The notes under the pieces were generated by a model that worked only from the letters and a program-made list of their open reading frames with translations, did not search any database and was not told where the DNA came from. 64,000 nt of DNA. Origin: Pseudomonas sp. RIT-PI-S. GTDB taxonomy: Bacteria > Pseudomonadota > Gammaproteobacteria > Pseudomonadales > Pseudomonadaceae. Each line of letters opens with the position of its first letter. Position 1 is the first letter of the stretch. This document shows positions 1-8,930 of the stretch, one piece after another. The stretch spans positions 1 through 64,000 of the forward strand of contig NZ_JANZKJ010000013.1 of NCBI RefSeq assembly GCF_025642975.1, given 5' to 3'. The translations under genes were made by a program, and so were the position numbers.

Positions 1-686
1 GCGAAGCTCTTGGCCAGCAGCACCTCACGGCTGTAGCCAGTGATTTCACACAATTTGGCGTTTACGTCGGTGAAGGTGCCCTCCAGGCTCACCAGGGCCT
101 TGCCGGTGGGGGCGTTCTGGAATGCCGTAGAAAAATGCGCCTCCACCAGCGCCCGCGCCCTGCGCTCGTCTTCGTTCACCTGGCGAACCTCGCGGGTGAG
201 CGAGCGTTGCAGCAGATCACGCTCGACCATCCGCGCCAGATCGATCATCGCCGCCTGTTCGCTCTGGCTGAGCCGGCGCGGAACGTGGTCGATCGCGCAC
301 AGCGTGCCCAATATCAAGCCGTCGTCCGTGCTCAACGGTACGCCGGCATAAAAGCGCACATGTGGCGCGCCGGTTACTAATGGGTTATCGGCAAAGCGCG
401 CGTCTGCCCAGGCGTCCTCGACCAGCAACAGCTCCTTGCTGTGCAGGGCATGGGCACAAAAGGCGAAGTCCCGCGAGGTTTCGCAGACCTCCAAACCCAC
501 CCGGGCCTTGAACCACTGCCGGTTGGCATCCACCAGCGACACCAGGGCTATGGGCACCCGCAGCAGCTGCGCCAGCACCCGCGTGGCGCGGTCAAAGCAC
601 TCCTCGGCCGGCGTATCCAGCAGATCGAGGCTCTGCAACATGCGCAGGCGGGCAGCTTCGTTCGATGGTAGGGGGGCAATTTGCAT
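1..686 (-). CDS. GAF-PAS sensory signalling protein (3' part missing)
   Basis: The reading frame starts at the ATG at 684-686 and runs open to the window edge, so only the first 228 residues are seen. Residues about 1-160 look like a GAF domain of the kind found in bacterial sensor kinases and cyclases: the opening NEAARLRMLQSLDLLDTPAE, then FDRATRVLAQLL and LVSLVDANRQWFKARVGL, and later GTLCAIDHVPR. A short linker is followed by a PAS domain (STAFQNAPTGKALVSLEG, then NAKLCEITGYSREVLL). The output domain lies outside the window, so histidine kinase and diguanylate cyclase/phosphodiesterase are both possible. No signal peptide or membrane segment is seen, so it is probably cytosolic. Confidence 0.8.
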   Translation of the reverse strand, partial: MQIAPLPSNEAARLRMLQSLDLLDTPAEECFDRATRVLAQLLRVPIALVSLVDANRQWFKARVGLEVCETSRDFAFCAHALHSKELLLVEDAWADARFADNPLVTGAPHVRFYAGVPLSTDDGLILGTLCAIDHVPRRLSQSEQAAMIDLARMVERDLLQRSLTREVRQVNEDERRARALVEAHFSTAFQNAPTGKALVSLEGTFTDVNAKLCEITGYSREVLLAKSF

Positions 687-851
687 GATGTTCGACCGGG
701 ATCAATCAGACCAGTTGCCAGGCCCCACGGCGTGGCGCGCGCGGGTTTGGCATGGTCTGTATCGGGTAGGGGCCGGGCAAACTTGAAGGGTATGGAACGA
801 AAAGGCACCGCGAGGGCGGCGCCTCCGGATCGATGGCAGCAGTGAAACGCT

Positions 852-1475
852 TCAGTAAGCGACCGTGAAGCGCTGCCGATGGTGGCGGGGGTGCTCGGCT
901 TCGTCCAGCATCGCGAGTGCGTAATCCTGCAGCGAAATACGGCTTTCGCCATGGGCATCGAGCAGCAGCTCATCCTGGCCCAGGCGGTAATGCCCGGTGC
1001 GCTCACCCGGCACGAGCATGGCGGCGGGGCTAAGGAATACCCAATCCAGCTCAGGCTCCAGGCGGAGCTGATCGAGAAACGCCGCCGTGCGCAGCGCGCC
1101 CTCTTTCCATTCGTGAGGGAAGTCTGGCTGGTCCACCACTCGCTCACCCGAGGCGAGCTTGAGCGTCCCGGCGCCGCCGACCACCAGCAGCCGCGGCACA
1201 TCGGCTCGCTTTACCCCGTCGATGATGGCTTGGGGCCCTGAGCCATTTGGGTCGCGGCCGGGGTTAAAGGCGCTGATGACAAGGTCGTGCCCAGCGACGC
1301 GCTCGGCCAGTTGACTGCTGTCAGTGGCATCGCCTTGAACCGCGGTCAAGCGTGGATGATCCGGCAGGTTCATCGGGCGAGTCACGATTGCGGTCACCTC
1401 ATGGCCCCGCTCCAAGGCTTCCAGCAACAAAGGGCTACCGACGTAGCCGGTGGCGCCGATCAACGCGATTTTCAT
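852..1475 (-). CDS. NAD(P)-binding, YwnB/NmrA-like short-chain protein
   Basis: A 207-residue protein with an N-terminal Rossmann signature (KIALIGATGYVGSPLLLEAL) and the conserved VVGGAGTL segment typical of NAD(P)H-binding atypical short-chain dehydrogenases of the YwnB/BVR-B type. The ATG at 1473-1475 overlaps the stop of the upstream DsbA-like gene (ATGA), so the two are translationally coupled. A longer in-frame extension exists but would run through the neighbour. Substrate is unknown; relatives act as reductases or redox sensors. Its place in an operon facing a LysR gene suggests control by that regulator, which is inference. Confidence 0.85.
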   Translation of the reverse strand: MKIALIGATGYVGSPLLLEALERGHEVTAIVTRPMNLPDHPRLTAVQGDATDSSQLAERVAGHDLVISAFNPGRDPNGSGPQAIIDGVKRADVPRLLVVGGAGTLKLASGERVVDQPDFPHEWKEGALRTAAFLDQLRLEPELDWVFLSPAAMLVPGERTGHYRLGQDELLLDAHGESRISLQDYALAMLDEAEHPRHHRQRFTVAY

Positions 1476-2164
1476 GGCAATACCTTCAGGTGGTGATTCA
1501 CAGAGGGCGCGCTTGCGTGCCGCGCGCCGAGGTTTGGTTTTTGGGCCAGGGCAAGGACGGCACGAGCGAAGGCGGCCGGTTGCCCATAGAAGAGGGCATG
1601 CTCGACTGTGCCGAGGCTGCCGTGCTGTTCGAGGATAAAGCCGGGGAACCCGCGCAGCCCGAGGGTTCGCATCAAGCGGCGGGTAGCCTGGATGTGCTCG
1701 TCCACCGGGGCCAGCGCAACAGCGTGCAGGAACGCTGCCTTGTCTAGGCCCAGGCCTTCGGCCAGGGCTGTCAGCACCGTCTCGCTGATCACCGGCCGCC
1801 CCTCGACGTAATGCGCCCGTTGAATGGCATGAAGCATCGCCAGGCCCGCGCCGTCCTTGAGCGAGCTGGCGGCGAGGATCGCTGCATGGGCCGGAGGTGA
1901 CCAAAGCACCATGGGGCTGTCGCCCAGCAAGCCGTTTAAGTAAGGGGCCCCGAAGGGCACCCCGGTCAGGGCCGCAATGCGCTCATCATTCTCTCGGATG
2001 TGCTCACGCTGCCGGAGATCGAGCTGGACCGCAGGCTGCCATAGGCCGCCGCCGTGCAGCACGATGCTCAGGCCAGCCGCCTGGGCGGCGGCCACCAGCG
2101 GTGCGGCGGCATAGCACCAGCCACATAGGGGGTCGTGAACGTAATGCAGAATCGAATCGGTCAT
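1472..2164 (-). CDS. DsbA-family (FrnE-like) thiol oxidoreductase
   Basis: A 230-residue cytosolic thioredoxin-fold protein. The active site CGWC lies at residues 14-17 in the context HYVHDPLCGWCYAAAPLV, which is typical of the DsbA/FrnE/HCCA-isomerase family. There is no signal peptide. The start chosen is the ATG at 2162-2164, which puts the CGWC motif at the usual distance from the N-terminus; an upstream ATG would add 23 atypical residues. It is first in a two-gene operon with the NAD(P)-binding gene and divergent from the LysR gene at 2295, with 130 bp between them. Family members act in disulfide exchange or glutathione-linked chemistry; the substrate cannot be told. Confidence 0.88.
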   Translation of the reverse strand: MTDSILHYVHDPLCGWCYAAAPLVAAAQAAGLSIVLHGGGLWQPAVQLDLRQREHIRENDERIAALTGVPFGAPYLNGLLGDSPMVLWSPPAHAAILAASSLKDGAGLAMLHAIQRAHYVEGRPVISETVLTALAEGLGLDKAAFLHAVALAPVDEHIQATRRLMRTLGLRGFPGFILEQHGSLGTVEHALFYGQPAAFARAVLALAQKPNLGARHASAPSVNHHLKVLP

Positions 2165-2294
2165 CGTTATCTCGTTGTGCCCGTTTAGCCCGGAATGGGC
2201 TCGATACAGCTGAGCCGTTCGATCTATTATCAAGGCTTAACATGGCCTTGATTAGAGGCCTAAGCCTTCAGTCATTTTTAAGAACAGCTAACAA

Positions 2295-3227
2295 ATGAGC
2301 GATCTGAAAGCCTATGCCGTCTTCGCCGAAACGGTTGCAGCAGGCTCAATGAGCGCCGCCGCCCGGCGCTTGGGCATGACACCATCGGCGGTGAGCCAGA
2401 TCATCACCGCCCTCGAACGCCAGGCAGGTGTGGCACTGCTTCACCGCTCAACGCGCAAGCTCTCGCTGACCGAAGCAGGGGAACGCTGCTTTCCCCACTG
2501 CCTGCGAATGCTAGAGGCAGCGAATGCCGCGGCGGCCTCGCTGGAGCAAGCCCGAGACGCACCTACGGGAGAGTTGCGAATCGCCGCGCCGGTAGGCTTT
2601 GGGGCGCATGTTGCGCCGGCGTTGGCCCCCGTTCTGGCGCAGTGGCCGCATCTACGCCTGCGCTTGATCGTCGATGACGCGCTCATTGACCTGATCGAGG
2701 CGCGCATCGACATTGCGTTACGGGTTGGCTGGCAGTCCGATACCCGATGGGCCGGCCGCAAGGTCTATGACCTGCAGATGCTGCTGTGTGCCGCGCCGAA
2801 TTATCTGGAACGGGAGGGCATTCCAGGGCGCCCTGCCGACCTTGAGCGTCATCACTGGCTGGCATTGGCGCCAGAAACAGCCGAAACGGGTGCAGGCAAC
2901 GATCCCGCTCCGTTGCGGCTCGAGCTCACTGCCCCGGGCGGCCAGGAGCAGGCGCTGGAGCTGCCTATCCGCATCGCCACCACCAACCAGATAGCGCTGC
3001 AACAGCTCTGCGAGCAAGGTATGGGCATCGCCTGCCTCGCTTATGCCGACGTGCGCGCCGCCCTTGAACGAGGGGCGCTGACGCGGGTGCTGCCGCAGTG
3101 GCGGCTACCTTCGCGCCCGGTCACTTTGGTCACCACCCGGCGCAAGGGCGAACCCGCCAAGGTACGGGTGGCCGTGGCTGCGCTCCAACGCTATTTCACC
3201 GTGCTGGGCGGCCTGTCAAACGAATAG
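2295..3227 (+). CDS. LysR-family transcriptional regulator
   Basis: A 310-residue protein with an N-terminal winged helix-turn-helix (residues about 1-60, including GSMSAAARRLGMTPSAVSQ) and a C-terminal periplasmic-binding-like effector domain from about residue 90. Length and layout are those of LysR regulators, close to the CrgA/AaeR branch. It is divergent from the DsbA-like/NAD(P)-binding operon, and LysR proteins commonly control the adjacent divergent genes; that link is inferred here. The ligand is unknown. Confidence 0.92.
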   Translation: MSDLKAYAVFAETVAAGSMSAAARRLGMTPSAVSQIITALERQAGVALLHRSTRKLSLTEAGERCFPHCLRMLEAANAAAASLEQARDAPTGELRIAAPVGFGAHVAPALAPVLAQWPHLRLRLIVDDALIDLIEARIDIALRVGWQSDTRWAGRKVYDLQMLLCAAPNYLEREGIPGRPADLERHHWLALAPETAETGAGNDPAPLRLELTAPGGQEQALELPIRIATTNQIALQQLCEQGMGIACLAYADVRAALERGALTRVLPQWRLPSRPVTLVTTRRKGEPAKVRVAVAALQRYFTVLGGLSNE

Positions 3228-3301
3228 CACATGCGCACTGGAATAAACGCCTGAGGGGCGCGTCAATCTGGGCACCTGATTCGGCCCGGAGGCCCCTAGC
3301 G

Positions 3302-4360
3302 ATGTCCACCCCCCCACCTTCGAACAAGGCGATTCTCGCCCGCTATGGCCTGATCGCCGTGCCGGTCGTGCTGCTAGCGGCCAGCATGGCTTACGTACAT
3401 GGCTGGCTCGACCCACACCGGGTGACGCCTGCCCGCATCGTTGACAACCTCCAAGCCAACGGCGGCCTACACGCTGGCTATCGACGCAACCACGCCAAGG
3501 GCATCTGCGTGAGCGGCTGGTTCGAAAGCAACGGCGAGCTGGCCCAGGATTCGAAAGCCGCAGTGTTCGCCCCAGGCCGCACGCCCGTGGTGGGCCGCTT
3601 CGCCTTGCCCGGAGGCAATCCCTATGCACCGGACAACAGCGTACCGATCCGCAGCCTGGCCTTACGGTTTACCCAGGCGGACGGCCAGCAATGGCGCACC
3701 GGAATGAACAGCATGCCCGTGTTTCCAGTGGGCACGCCGGAGGCGTTCTTCGAGAGTTTACAGGCTGGCCGCCCCGACCCTGCCACCGGCAAGCCGAACC
3801 CAGCGGCGCAGCAAGCCTTCTTTGCCAGCCATCCGGAAACCGGAGCTTTCCTGGCCTGGGTGAAAACCGCCAAGCCATCGGCAAGCTACGCCAGCGAGCG
3901 CTACGACAGCCTCAATGCTTTTTACCTGGTGGCCGCCGACGGCAGGCGGCAGGCGGTGCGGTGGGCGGTAATACCAGAAAGCGCAGCCGTTTCGGCCAAT
4001 GGCGCCGAGGGCGCCGACTACCTGGCGCAAGACCTGCAACAGCGATTGACCGCGGGCCCCTTGCGTTGGGCACTGCGAATGACTTTTGCCAACCCTGACG
4101 ATCCTGTCGACGACGCCAGCAAGCCTTGGCCGCAAGACCGTCGCACCGTAGAAGCCGGCACCCTCGTGCTGGATCGCGCCGTTGCGCAAATCGACGGCCA
4201 GTGCCGCGACGTCAACTATGATCCGACGATACTGCCATCCGGGATCGAGATTTCCGCCGACCCCTTGCTGCCTGCCCGCTCGGCCGCCTATGCCGATTCC
4301 TACCTGCGCCGCACTGGCGAAGTCGACGCATTGCACACCGCACAGGAGCACCGCCCATGA
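3302..4360 (+). CDS. Catalase-family peroxidase (SrpA-like), membrane-anchored
   Basis: A 352-residue protein. Residues about 14-32 form one hydrophobic segment (an uncleaved anchor or signal). The rest resembles the small catalase-related peroxidases: HAGYRRNHAKGICVSG near the N-terminus, then VVGRFALPGG and SLALRFTQADGQQWRTGMNSMPVF. These proteins bind haem and are shorter than true catalases (about 480 residues). The ATG at 3302-3304 was chosen because it gives the hydrophobic N-terminus; the longer frame overlaps the upstream LysR gene. Its stop overlaps the start of a cytochrome b561 gene (ATGA), suggesting an electron-transfer pair at the membrane, possibly peroxide reduction fed from quinol. 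The reaction is inferred. Confidence 0.87.
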   Translation: MSTPPPSNKAILARYGLIAVPVVLLAASMAYVHGWLDPHRVTPARIVDNLQANGGLHAGYRRNHAKGICVSGWFESNGELAQDSKAAVFAPGRTPVVGRFALPGGNPYAPDNSVPIRSLALRFTQADGQQWRTGMNSMPVFPVGTPEAFFESLQAGRPDPATGKPNPAAQQAFFASHPETGAFLAWVKTAKPSASYASERYDSLNAFYLVAADGRRQAVRWAVIPESAAVSANGAEGADYLAQDLQQRLTAGPLRWALRMTFANPDDPVDDASKPWPQDRRTVEAGTLVLDRAVAQIDGQCRDVNYDPTILPSGIEISADPLLPARSAAYADSYLRRTGEVDALHTAQEHRP

Positions 4361-4893
4361 ACAAGCCTCTCGATCACTTCGTGCCGCTGGCGCGCTGGCT
4401 GCACTGGTCGATGGCCGTGGCCTTGCTGGCGATGCTGTTCATTGGCGCAGGCATGGTGGCGTCGGTGTCGACACGGCATCAATGGCTGATCCAACTGCAT
4501 AAACCCCTTGGGATCGCCCTTCTAGCCCTCGCGGTCATTCGTTTGGGCGTACGCCTGGCCACCCGCCAGCCGCCGCTGCCAGCGGACCTTCCGGCCTTCC
4601 AGGCACTGGCCGCCAAAGCTTCGCATTGGCTGTTGTATGGCTTGATGCTGACCTTGCCTTTGCTTGGCTGGGCGATGCTGTCGGCCGCTGGAGACCCGGT
4701 CAGCCTAGGCGCGGGCGTGCGTTTGCCGCCCTTGCTGGCACCAGATGCCGCAACCTTCGCGGTGTTGCGCACGGCGCATGGCTACCTGGCGTACCTGCTG
4801 TTCTGCACCGTGCTGGTACACCTGGCCGCCGCGCTCTATCACGGGCTGATCCGCCGCGACGGGGTGTTGCGCAGCATGGCACGTGGGCGATAG
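4357..4893 (+). CDS. Cytochrome b561
   Basis: A 178-residue integral membrane protein with four predicted membrane helices (about residues 18-37, 45-64, 85-104 and 140-160). Candidate haem-ligand histidines lie in or near the helices: RWLHWSM, QLHKPLG, ASHWLLYG and TAHGYLAYLLFC. Prokaryotic cytochrome b561 proteins of about 180 residues move electrons between quinol and periplasmic partners. It is translationally coupled to the catalase-family peroxidase upstream through a 4-bp overlap, so the pair probably forms one quinol-linked peroxidase system. Confidence 0.93.
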   Translation: MNKPLDHFVPLARWLHWSMAVALLAMLFIGAGMVASVSTRHQWLIQLHKPLGIALLALAVIRLGVRLATRQPPLPADLPAFQALAAKASHWLLYGLMLTLPLLGWAMLSAAGDPVSLGAGVRLPPLLAPDAATFAVLRTAHGYLAYLLFCTVLVHLAAALYHGLIRRDGVLRSMARGR

Positions 4894-4904
4894 GCATAGA
4901 AACG

Positions 4905-4938
4905 CCAGCCCCTGCGATGGAGGATAGTCAGGGGCTGG
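4905..4938. terminator. Hairpin after the cytochrome b561 gene
   Basis: A perfect 10-bp inverted repeat (CCAGCCCCTG at 4905-4914 with CAGGGGCTGG at 4929-4938) sits 12 bp past the stop codon. There is no T-tract, so it may stabilise the mRNA end or act as a weak terminator. Confidence 0.5.
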
Positions 4939-5046
4939 TGGCCATATGAGAGTTGCCATAGAAGAATGCGCGGGTATCAGCCAGGCCTCAGCGGCAATAG
5001 GACGCATGCCTGCAAAATCAAAGAGATAGAATCAAAGCGCTATATT

Positions 5047-5065
5047 GTTAATAATAACCGTTATC
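5047..5065 (+). promoter_or_regulatory. Candidate Fur box upstream of the siderophore receptor
   Basis: The 19 bases GTTAATAATAACCGTTATC match the classical Fur box GATAATGATAATCATTATC at 15 of 19 positions, counted by eye. The site lies about 30 bp before the receptor start, in an AT-rich stretch that stands out from its surroundings. Iron-responsive repression by Fur is the expected regulation. Confidence 0.75.
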
Positions 5066-5093
5066 ATATAGCCCGCTGGAAGCCTTGCCCTTG

Positions 5094-7226
5094 ATGTCTA
5101 TTTCTTCGCCTTCGTGCATCGCCTTGGCATTGTGCGGCACGCTGCCCGGCCTGGCATTGGCCGTACCGTCGGCAATCGAATTGCCTTCTACCGTCATCGA
5201 AGCGGCAGGCAACGAGGCCGCCATCCCCGAGGGCTATACCCAGCCCCGCACCAGCACCGCTAGCAAGGCCGACACACTGATCAAGGACGAAGCGCAAACG
5301 GTCAATACCGTCACCCGGCAGACCCTGGACGACTATCAGGTCCGCTCCTTGGATGACGCTATGAAGTTCGTCAGCGGCGTGTCCCAGAGCAACACCCTCG
5401 GCAACACCAAGGATGCGCTGATCAAGCGAGGCTTCGGCAGCAACGACGATGGCTCGACCCTGCGCGACGGCATTCGCTCGGTGATCGGTCACAACCTGGG
5501 CGCTACCACCGACCACGTTGAAGTGCTCAAGGGCCCGGCCTCGCTGCTGTATGGCGCGATGGACCCCGGCGGCACGATCAACGTGATCAGCAAGCAGCCG
5601 CAATTCATCCGCCAGACTACCCTCACCGGCACAGGCTACAGCGAGGGTGGCGGCAGCCTGGGCATCGATACTACCGGCGGTATCGGCGACAGCGACTTCG
5701 CTTACCGGCTGGTAGCCGAGCACGGCCATGAGGACTACTGGCGTAACTACGGCAGTAACGAGCACACCTTGGTTGCCCCGTCGCTGAACTGGACCGGGGA
5801 GCGCGCCAGCCTAAGCCTGGCCTATACCTACAATGATTATTCCAGCCCGTTCGACCGTGGCACCGTGTTCATCGATGGCCATCCAGCCCCCATCAGTTAT
5901 AAGGATCGCCTCGACGAAACCTGGGCGAAAACGACCGGTATCAGCGAAACCGCCACGGCCAAGTTTGAATATCAGCTCACTGACAGCTGGAAATCCCGCC
6001 TCACCTATGGCTGGAACAATGACCGTTACAGCCTGGCCATTGCCCAGCCACAGGCCAAAGGCTCTGACCTGGCCACGGGAACCCTACGCCGCCAGGCCAA
6101 TGGCGGCCACTATGACTACGAAACCCGCTACGCCTCGTTCGATTTCATCGGCGAGCAGCAATGGTTCGGCCAACGCCATGAGCTGCTGTTGGGCGTCGAC
6201 AACGAGGCACAGGACCGTTATCGCGGCAAGACCTACCGCAATGCCAGCAGCACTGCCGGCGACTTGAACATCAACGCCCCGGCATACGGCCACTTGGGCG
6301 AGCCTGCCACCGTCGACGCGACCCAGAGCAATGCGAAGAACCAGCTCCTCTCTACGTCGCTTTACCTCAAGGACAACTGGCACCTTAGTGACCAATGGAT
6401 TCTCGTGTTCGGGGGGCGCCAGCAACACTATGACCAATACGGCAGCCAAGGTCTGGGCGCCTCTCACAGTGTGCTTCGCGATAGCAACGGCGACACTTTC
6501 ATTCCCTTCGGCGGCGTGGTCTACCAACCGGCGGAGGCCTGGTCGTTGTATGCCAACGCCAGCCGTTCGTTCGTGCCCAATACCGACACCGACGACCAAG
6601 GCAACACGTTCAAGCCAGAGGAAGGCCGCAGCTACGAAATCGGCGCCAAGTTCACCCCGTCCAGCGCGCTGAACCTAAACCTGGCGCTGTTCGACATCGT
6701 AAAGAAAAACGTCGTTACCACCACCACCCTGGCCAATGGCAACACAGCGTCCGAGGCTGCCGGCAAGGTCGGCTCCCGTGGCGTTGAACTGGATGTGACC
6801 GGGCGCCTAGCGCCGCGCTGGGAGCTGATCGGCACCTATGCCTATACCCATACGGAAATTCTTGACGACCCTGCCAACGAGGGTAACCGCCTGAACAACG
6901 CGCCCATGCACACTGCCAGCGCGTACCTGACCCATCACTTGGCGTTGCCCACTGACACGGGAGCCTGGCACCTGGGAGCCGGCGGCCGCTACGTCGGCAA
7001 GCGTGCCGGCGACAACCAGAACAGCTTCTGGATGAGCGGCTACAGCGTGGCCGATGCGTTCCTGCGCTGGGATCTGCCGATTTCAAGCTACAAGGCCCGG
7101 CTGCAACTGAACGTCGACAACCTGTTCGACAAGCACTATTACCCATCGAACACTGGGAGCGGGCAGCTGCAAGTCAACGAGGGCGAACCGCGTACCGCGC
7201 GGATCACCGCCAGCATGACCTTTTGA
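5094..7226 (+). CDS. TonB-dependent siderophore receptor
   Basis: A 710-residue outer-membrane receptor. Residues about 1-23 form a signal peptide. The plug domain follows (QTVNTVTRQTLDDYQVRSLD, then VEVLKGPASLLYGAMDPGG), and then a TonB-type beta-barrel that ends in the expected terminal Phe (RITASMTF). It takes up ferric siderophores with energy from TonB-ExbB-ExbD; the substrate cannot be assigned, though the plug resembles hydroxamate (ferrichrome/ferrioxamine) receptors. A TTG at 5085 is in frame, but the ATG at 5094 is better spaced from GGAAG at 5078. No N-terminal signalling extension and no adjacent sigma/anti-sigma pair is present, so control is probably by Fur alone. Confidence 0.93.
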   Translation: MSISSPSCIALALCGTLPGLALAVPSAIELPSTVIEAAGNEAAIPEGYTQPRTSTASKADTLIKDEAQTVNTVTRQTLDDYQVRSLDDAMKFVSGVSQSNTLGNTKDALIKRGFGSNDDGSTLRDGIRSVIGHNLGATTDHVEVLKGPASLLYGAMDPGGTINVISKQPQFIRQTTLTGTGYSEGGGSLGIDTTGGIGDSDFAYRLVAEHGHEDYWRNYGSNEHTLVAPSLNWTGERASLSLAYTYNDYSSPFDRGTVFIDGHPAPISYKDRLDETWAKTTGISETATAKFEYQLTDSWKSRLTYGWNNDRYSLAIAQPQAKGSDLATGTLRRQANGGHYDYETRYASFDFIGEQQWFGQRHELLLGVDNEAQDRYRGKTYRNASSTAGDLNINAPAYGHLGEPATVDATQSNAKNQLLSTSLYLKDNWHLSDQWILVFGGRQQHYDQYGSQGLGASHSVLRDSNGDTFIPFGGVVYQPAEAWSLYANASRSFVPNTDTDDQGNTFKPEEGRSYEIGAKFTPSSALNLNLALFDIVKKNVVTTTTLANGNTASEAAGKVGSRGVELDVTGRLAPRWELIGTYAYTHTEILDDPANEGNRLNNAPMHTASAYLTHHLALPTDTGAWHLGAGGRYVGKRAGDNQNSFWMSGYSVADAFLRWDLPISSYKARLQLNVDNLFDKHYYPSNTGSGQLQVNEGEPRTARITASMTF

Positions 7227-7262
7227 ACGGGTATAAGGCCCAATTATTGAGCCATCAGAAGC

Positions 7263-7287
7263 ACAAAACCCTCCGCGAGGGAGGGTT
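7263..7287 (-). terminator. Terminator of tRNA-Lys
   Basis: An 8-bp stem (AACCCTCC/GGAGGGTT) with a 5-base loop. On the minus strand the arm ends in a short T-run, 12 bases past the tRNA 3' end. It can also act on transcripts arriving from the receptor gene. Confidence 0.7.
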
Positions 7288-7298
7288 CTGAGGAAATA

Positions 7299-7374
7299 TG
7301 GTGGGTCGTGTAGGATTCGAACCTACGACCAATTGGTTAAAAGCCAACTGCTCTACCAACTGAGCTAACGACCC
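7299..7374 (-). tRNA. tRNA-Lys (anticodon TTT)
   Basis: A 76-base cloverleaf with encoded CCA. The acceptor stem GGGTCGT pairs with ACGACCC, the D-arm contains AGCTCAGTTGGTAGAGC, the anticodon loop is CTTTTAA, and the T-arm holds GGTTCGAATCC. It sits beside queC, as in other Pseudomonas genomes. Confidence 0.98.
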
Positions 7375-7434
7375 GCTTGGTGGTGCGCATCATACTGATT
7401 TTCAAGCAGTAATCAAGCACCACTGGGCAAAAAA

Positions 7435-8109
7435 TCAGGCGTAGCGGGTAGGGTCTGCCAAGCCGGCGGCGGCAAAGCCTTCAGCGCGCAGGCGGCAGCT
7501 GTCGCACTTGCCACATGCCTGGCCGGCGGAATCAGCCTGGTAGCAAGACACCGTCAAGCTGTAGTCCACCCCGTGGGCGACCCCAGCGCGAACGATATCG
7601 GCCTTGCTTAGATTCTGCAGCGGCGCCCGAATGCTAAACCCCTGCCCTTCCACGCCTGCCTTGGTCGCCAGGTTGGCCATGCGTTCGAATGCTTCCACGA
7701 ACTCCGGCCGGCAATCCGGGTAACCGGAATAATCCACGGCGTTCACGCCGATGAATATGTCTCGGGCGCCCAGTACTTCCGCCCAGCCCAAAGCCAGGGA
7801 AAGGAATACCGTGTTGCGTGCAGGCACATAGGTGACCGGTATGCCTTCGGTGGGCGCTTCGGGTACATCGATGCTGCTATCGGTCAGCGCCGAACCGCCG
7901 ATCCCATCGAGGCTCAGCCCTATGACCTTGTGCTCTATCGCGCCCAGGTCGCGGGCAACGCGCGCGGCGGCGTCCAGCTCGGCGCGGTGGCGCTGGCCGT
8001 AGTCGAAGCTCATGGTGTAGCAGGCGTAGCCTTCGGCTCGGGCCATGGCGACCACGGTGGCTGAGTCCAGCCCCCCGGACAGCAAGATAACGGCTTTTTT
8101 GTCAGACAT
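7435..8109 (-). CDS. queC: 7-cyano-7-deazaguanine synthase
   Basis: A 224-residue ATP-dependent enzyme that turns 7-carboxy-7-deazaguanine into preQ0 in queuosine biosynthesis. The PP-loop SGGLDSATV lies near residue 10, and the C-terminal zinc site shows the spaced cysteines SCYQADSAGQACGKCDSC. The ATG at 8107-8109 was chosen because MSDKKAVILLSGG is the standard N-terminus. It lies 14 bp downstream of queE, the preceding step of the pathway. Confidence 0.97.
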   Translation of the reverse strand: MSDKKAVILLSGGLDSATVVAMARAEGYACYTMSFDYGQRHRAELDAAARVARDLGAIEHKVIGLSLDGIGGSALTDSSIDVPEAPTEGIPVTYVPARNTVFLSLALGWAEVLGARDIFIGVNAVDYSGYPDCRPEFVEAFERMANLATKAGVEGQGFSIRAPLQNLSKADIVRAGVAHGVDYSLTVSCYQADSAGQACGKCDSCRLRAEGFAAAGLADPTRYA

Positions 8110-8123
8110 CGGTATTCCCTCGT

Positions 8124-8771
8124 TCAGCGGCCAGGCTCGTCGTTCCACAGCAACTTGTGAAGTTGCGTCTGGAAGCGAACCGGCAGGTTATCCGCCACTA
8201 TCCAATCGGCCAATTGGGTAGCTTTCAGGTCGTGATGGCTGGGGGAGAACAGCACCTCCCCAGCGCGTTCGGCCAGGTTGTACTCGATGACTTTGGACAC
8301 GGCCCAGTCATAGTCCTCCCTTGAGCAGATCACGAACTTCACTTGATCATTACGGGTCAGCAGCGCGATGTTTTCGTAGCGGTTGCGGTGAACTTCACGA
8401 GAGCCTGGTGTTTTCAGGTCCACCACCCGGCTGACGCGGGTATCGGTAGCACTGATATCCAGCGCGCCGCTTGTTTCCAGCGACACTTCGTAGCCCGCAT
8501 CGCACAATCGCTGCAACAGAGGGATGGCGTTGGGCTGAGCCAGGGGCTCGCCGCCAGTCACGCACACATAGCGCGGACGCAACGCCGCTACCTGTTCGAG
8601 GATGCTGTCGAGGGTGTATAGGGTGCCGCCGCTGAATGCATAGGCGCTGTCACAGTATTGGCACCGCAAAGGGCAGCCGGTGAGGCGAACGAAAACCGTG
8701 GGCAAGCCAGCGGTTCGCGTCTCCCCCTGCAACGAGTGGAAGATCTCGGTAATACGTAATGTGTCAGACAT
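8124..8771 (-). CDS. queE: 7-carboxy-7-deazaguanine synthase
   Basis: A 215-residue radical SAM enzyme that converts 6-carboxytetrahydropterin to 7-carboxy-7-deazaguanine. The cluster-binding motif CPLRCQYC (CxxxCxxC) occurs near residues 33-40, followed by the SAM-binding segment VTGGEPLAQ. The N-terminus TEIFHSLQGE is typical of QueE. The start at 8769-8771 was preferred over an upstream in-frame ATG that adds 11 unusual residues. It is first in a queE-queC operon. Confidence 0.97.
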   Translation of the reverse strand: MSDTLRITEIFHSLQGETRTAGLPTVFVRLTGCPLRCQYCDSAYAFSGGTLYTLDSILEQVAALRPRYVCVTGGEPLAQPNAIPLLQRLCDAGYEVSLETSGALDISATDTRVSRVVDLKTPGSREVHRNRYENIALLTRNDQVKFVICSREDYDWAVSKVIEYNLAERAGEVLFSPSHHDLKATQLADWIVADNLPVRFQTQLHKLLWNDEPGR

Positions 8772-8882
8772 GGTCGCCACGGGCGTGGCAGCTAAACAGG
8801 CCACCCGCCTCCGCTAGCACCCGCGACCGTTGTGCGAAGCCAAACGGGCGAAGGTCGTTGATAAAGGGCGCCGATTCTAACG

Positions 8883-8907
8883 AAAAAACCCGCGACGTGC
8901 GCGGGTT
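8883..8907 (-). terminator. Terminator of the Tol-Pal operon
   Basis: An 8-bp GC-rich stem (AACCCGCG/CGCGGGTT) with a 5-base loop, followed on the minus strand by a T-run. It lies 23 bp past the cpoB stop and separates tol-pal from queE. Confidence 0.9.
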
Positions 8908-8930
8908 CGTTCATTCGGCGTGGCAAGCGG

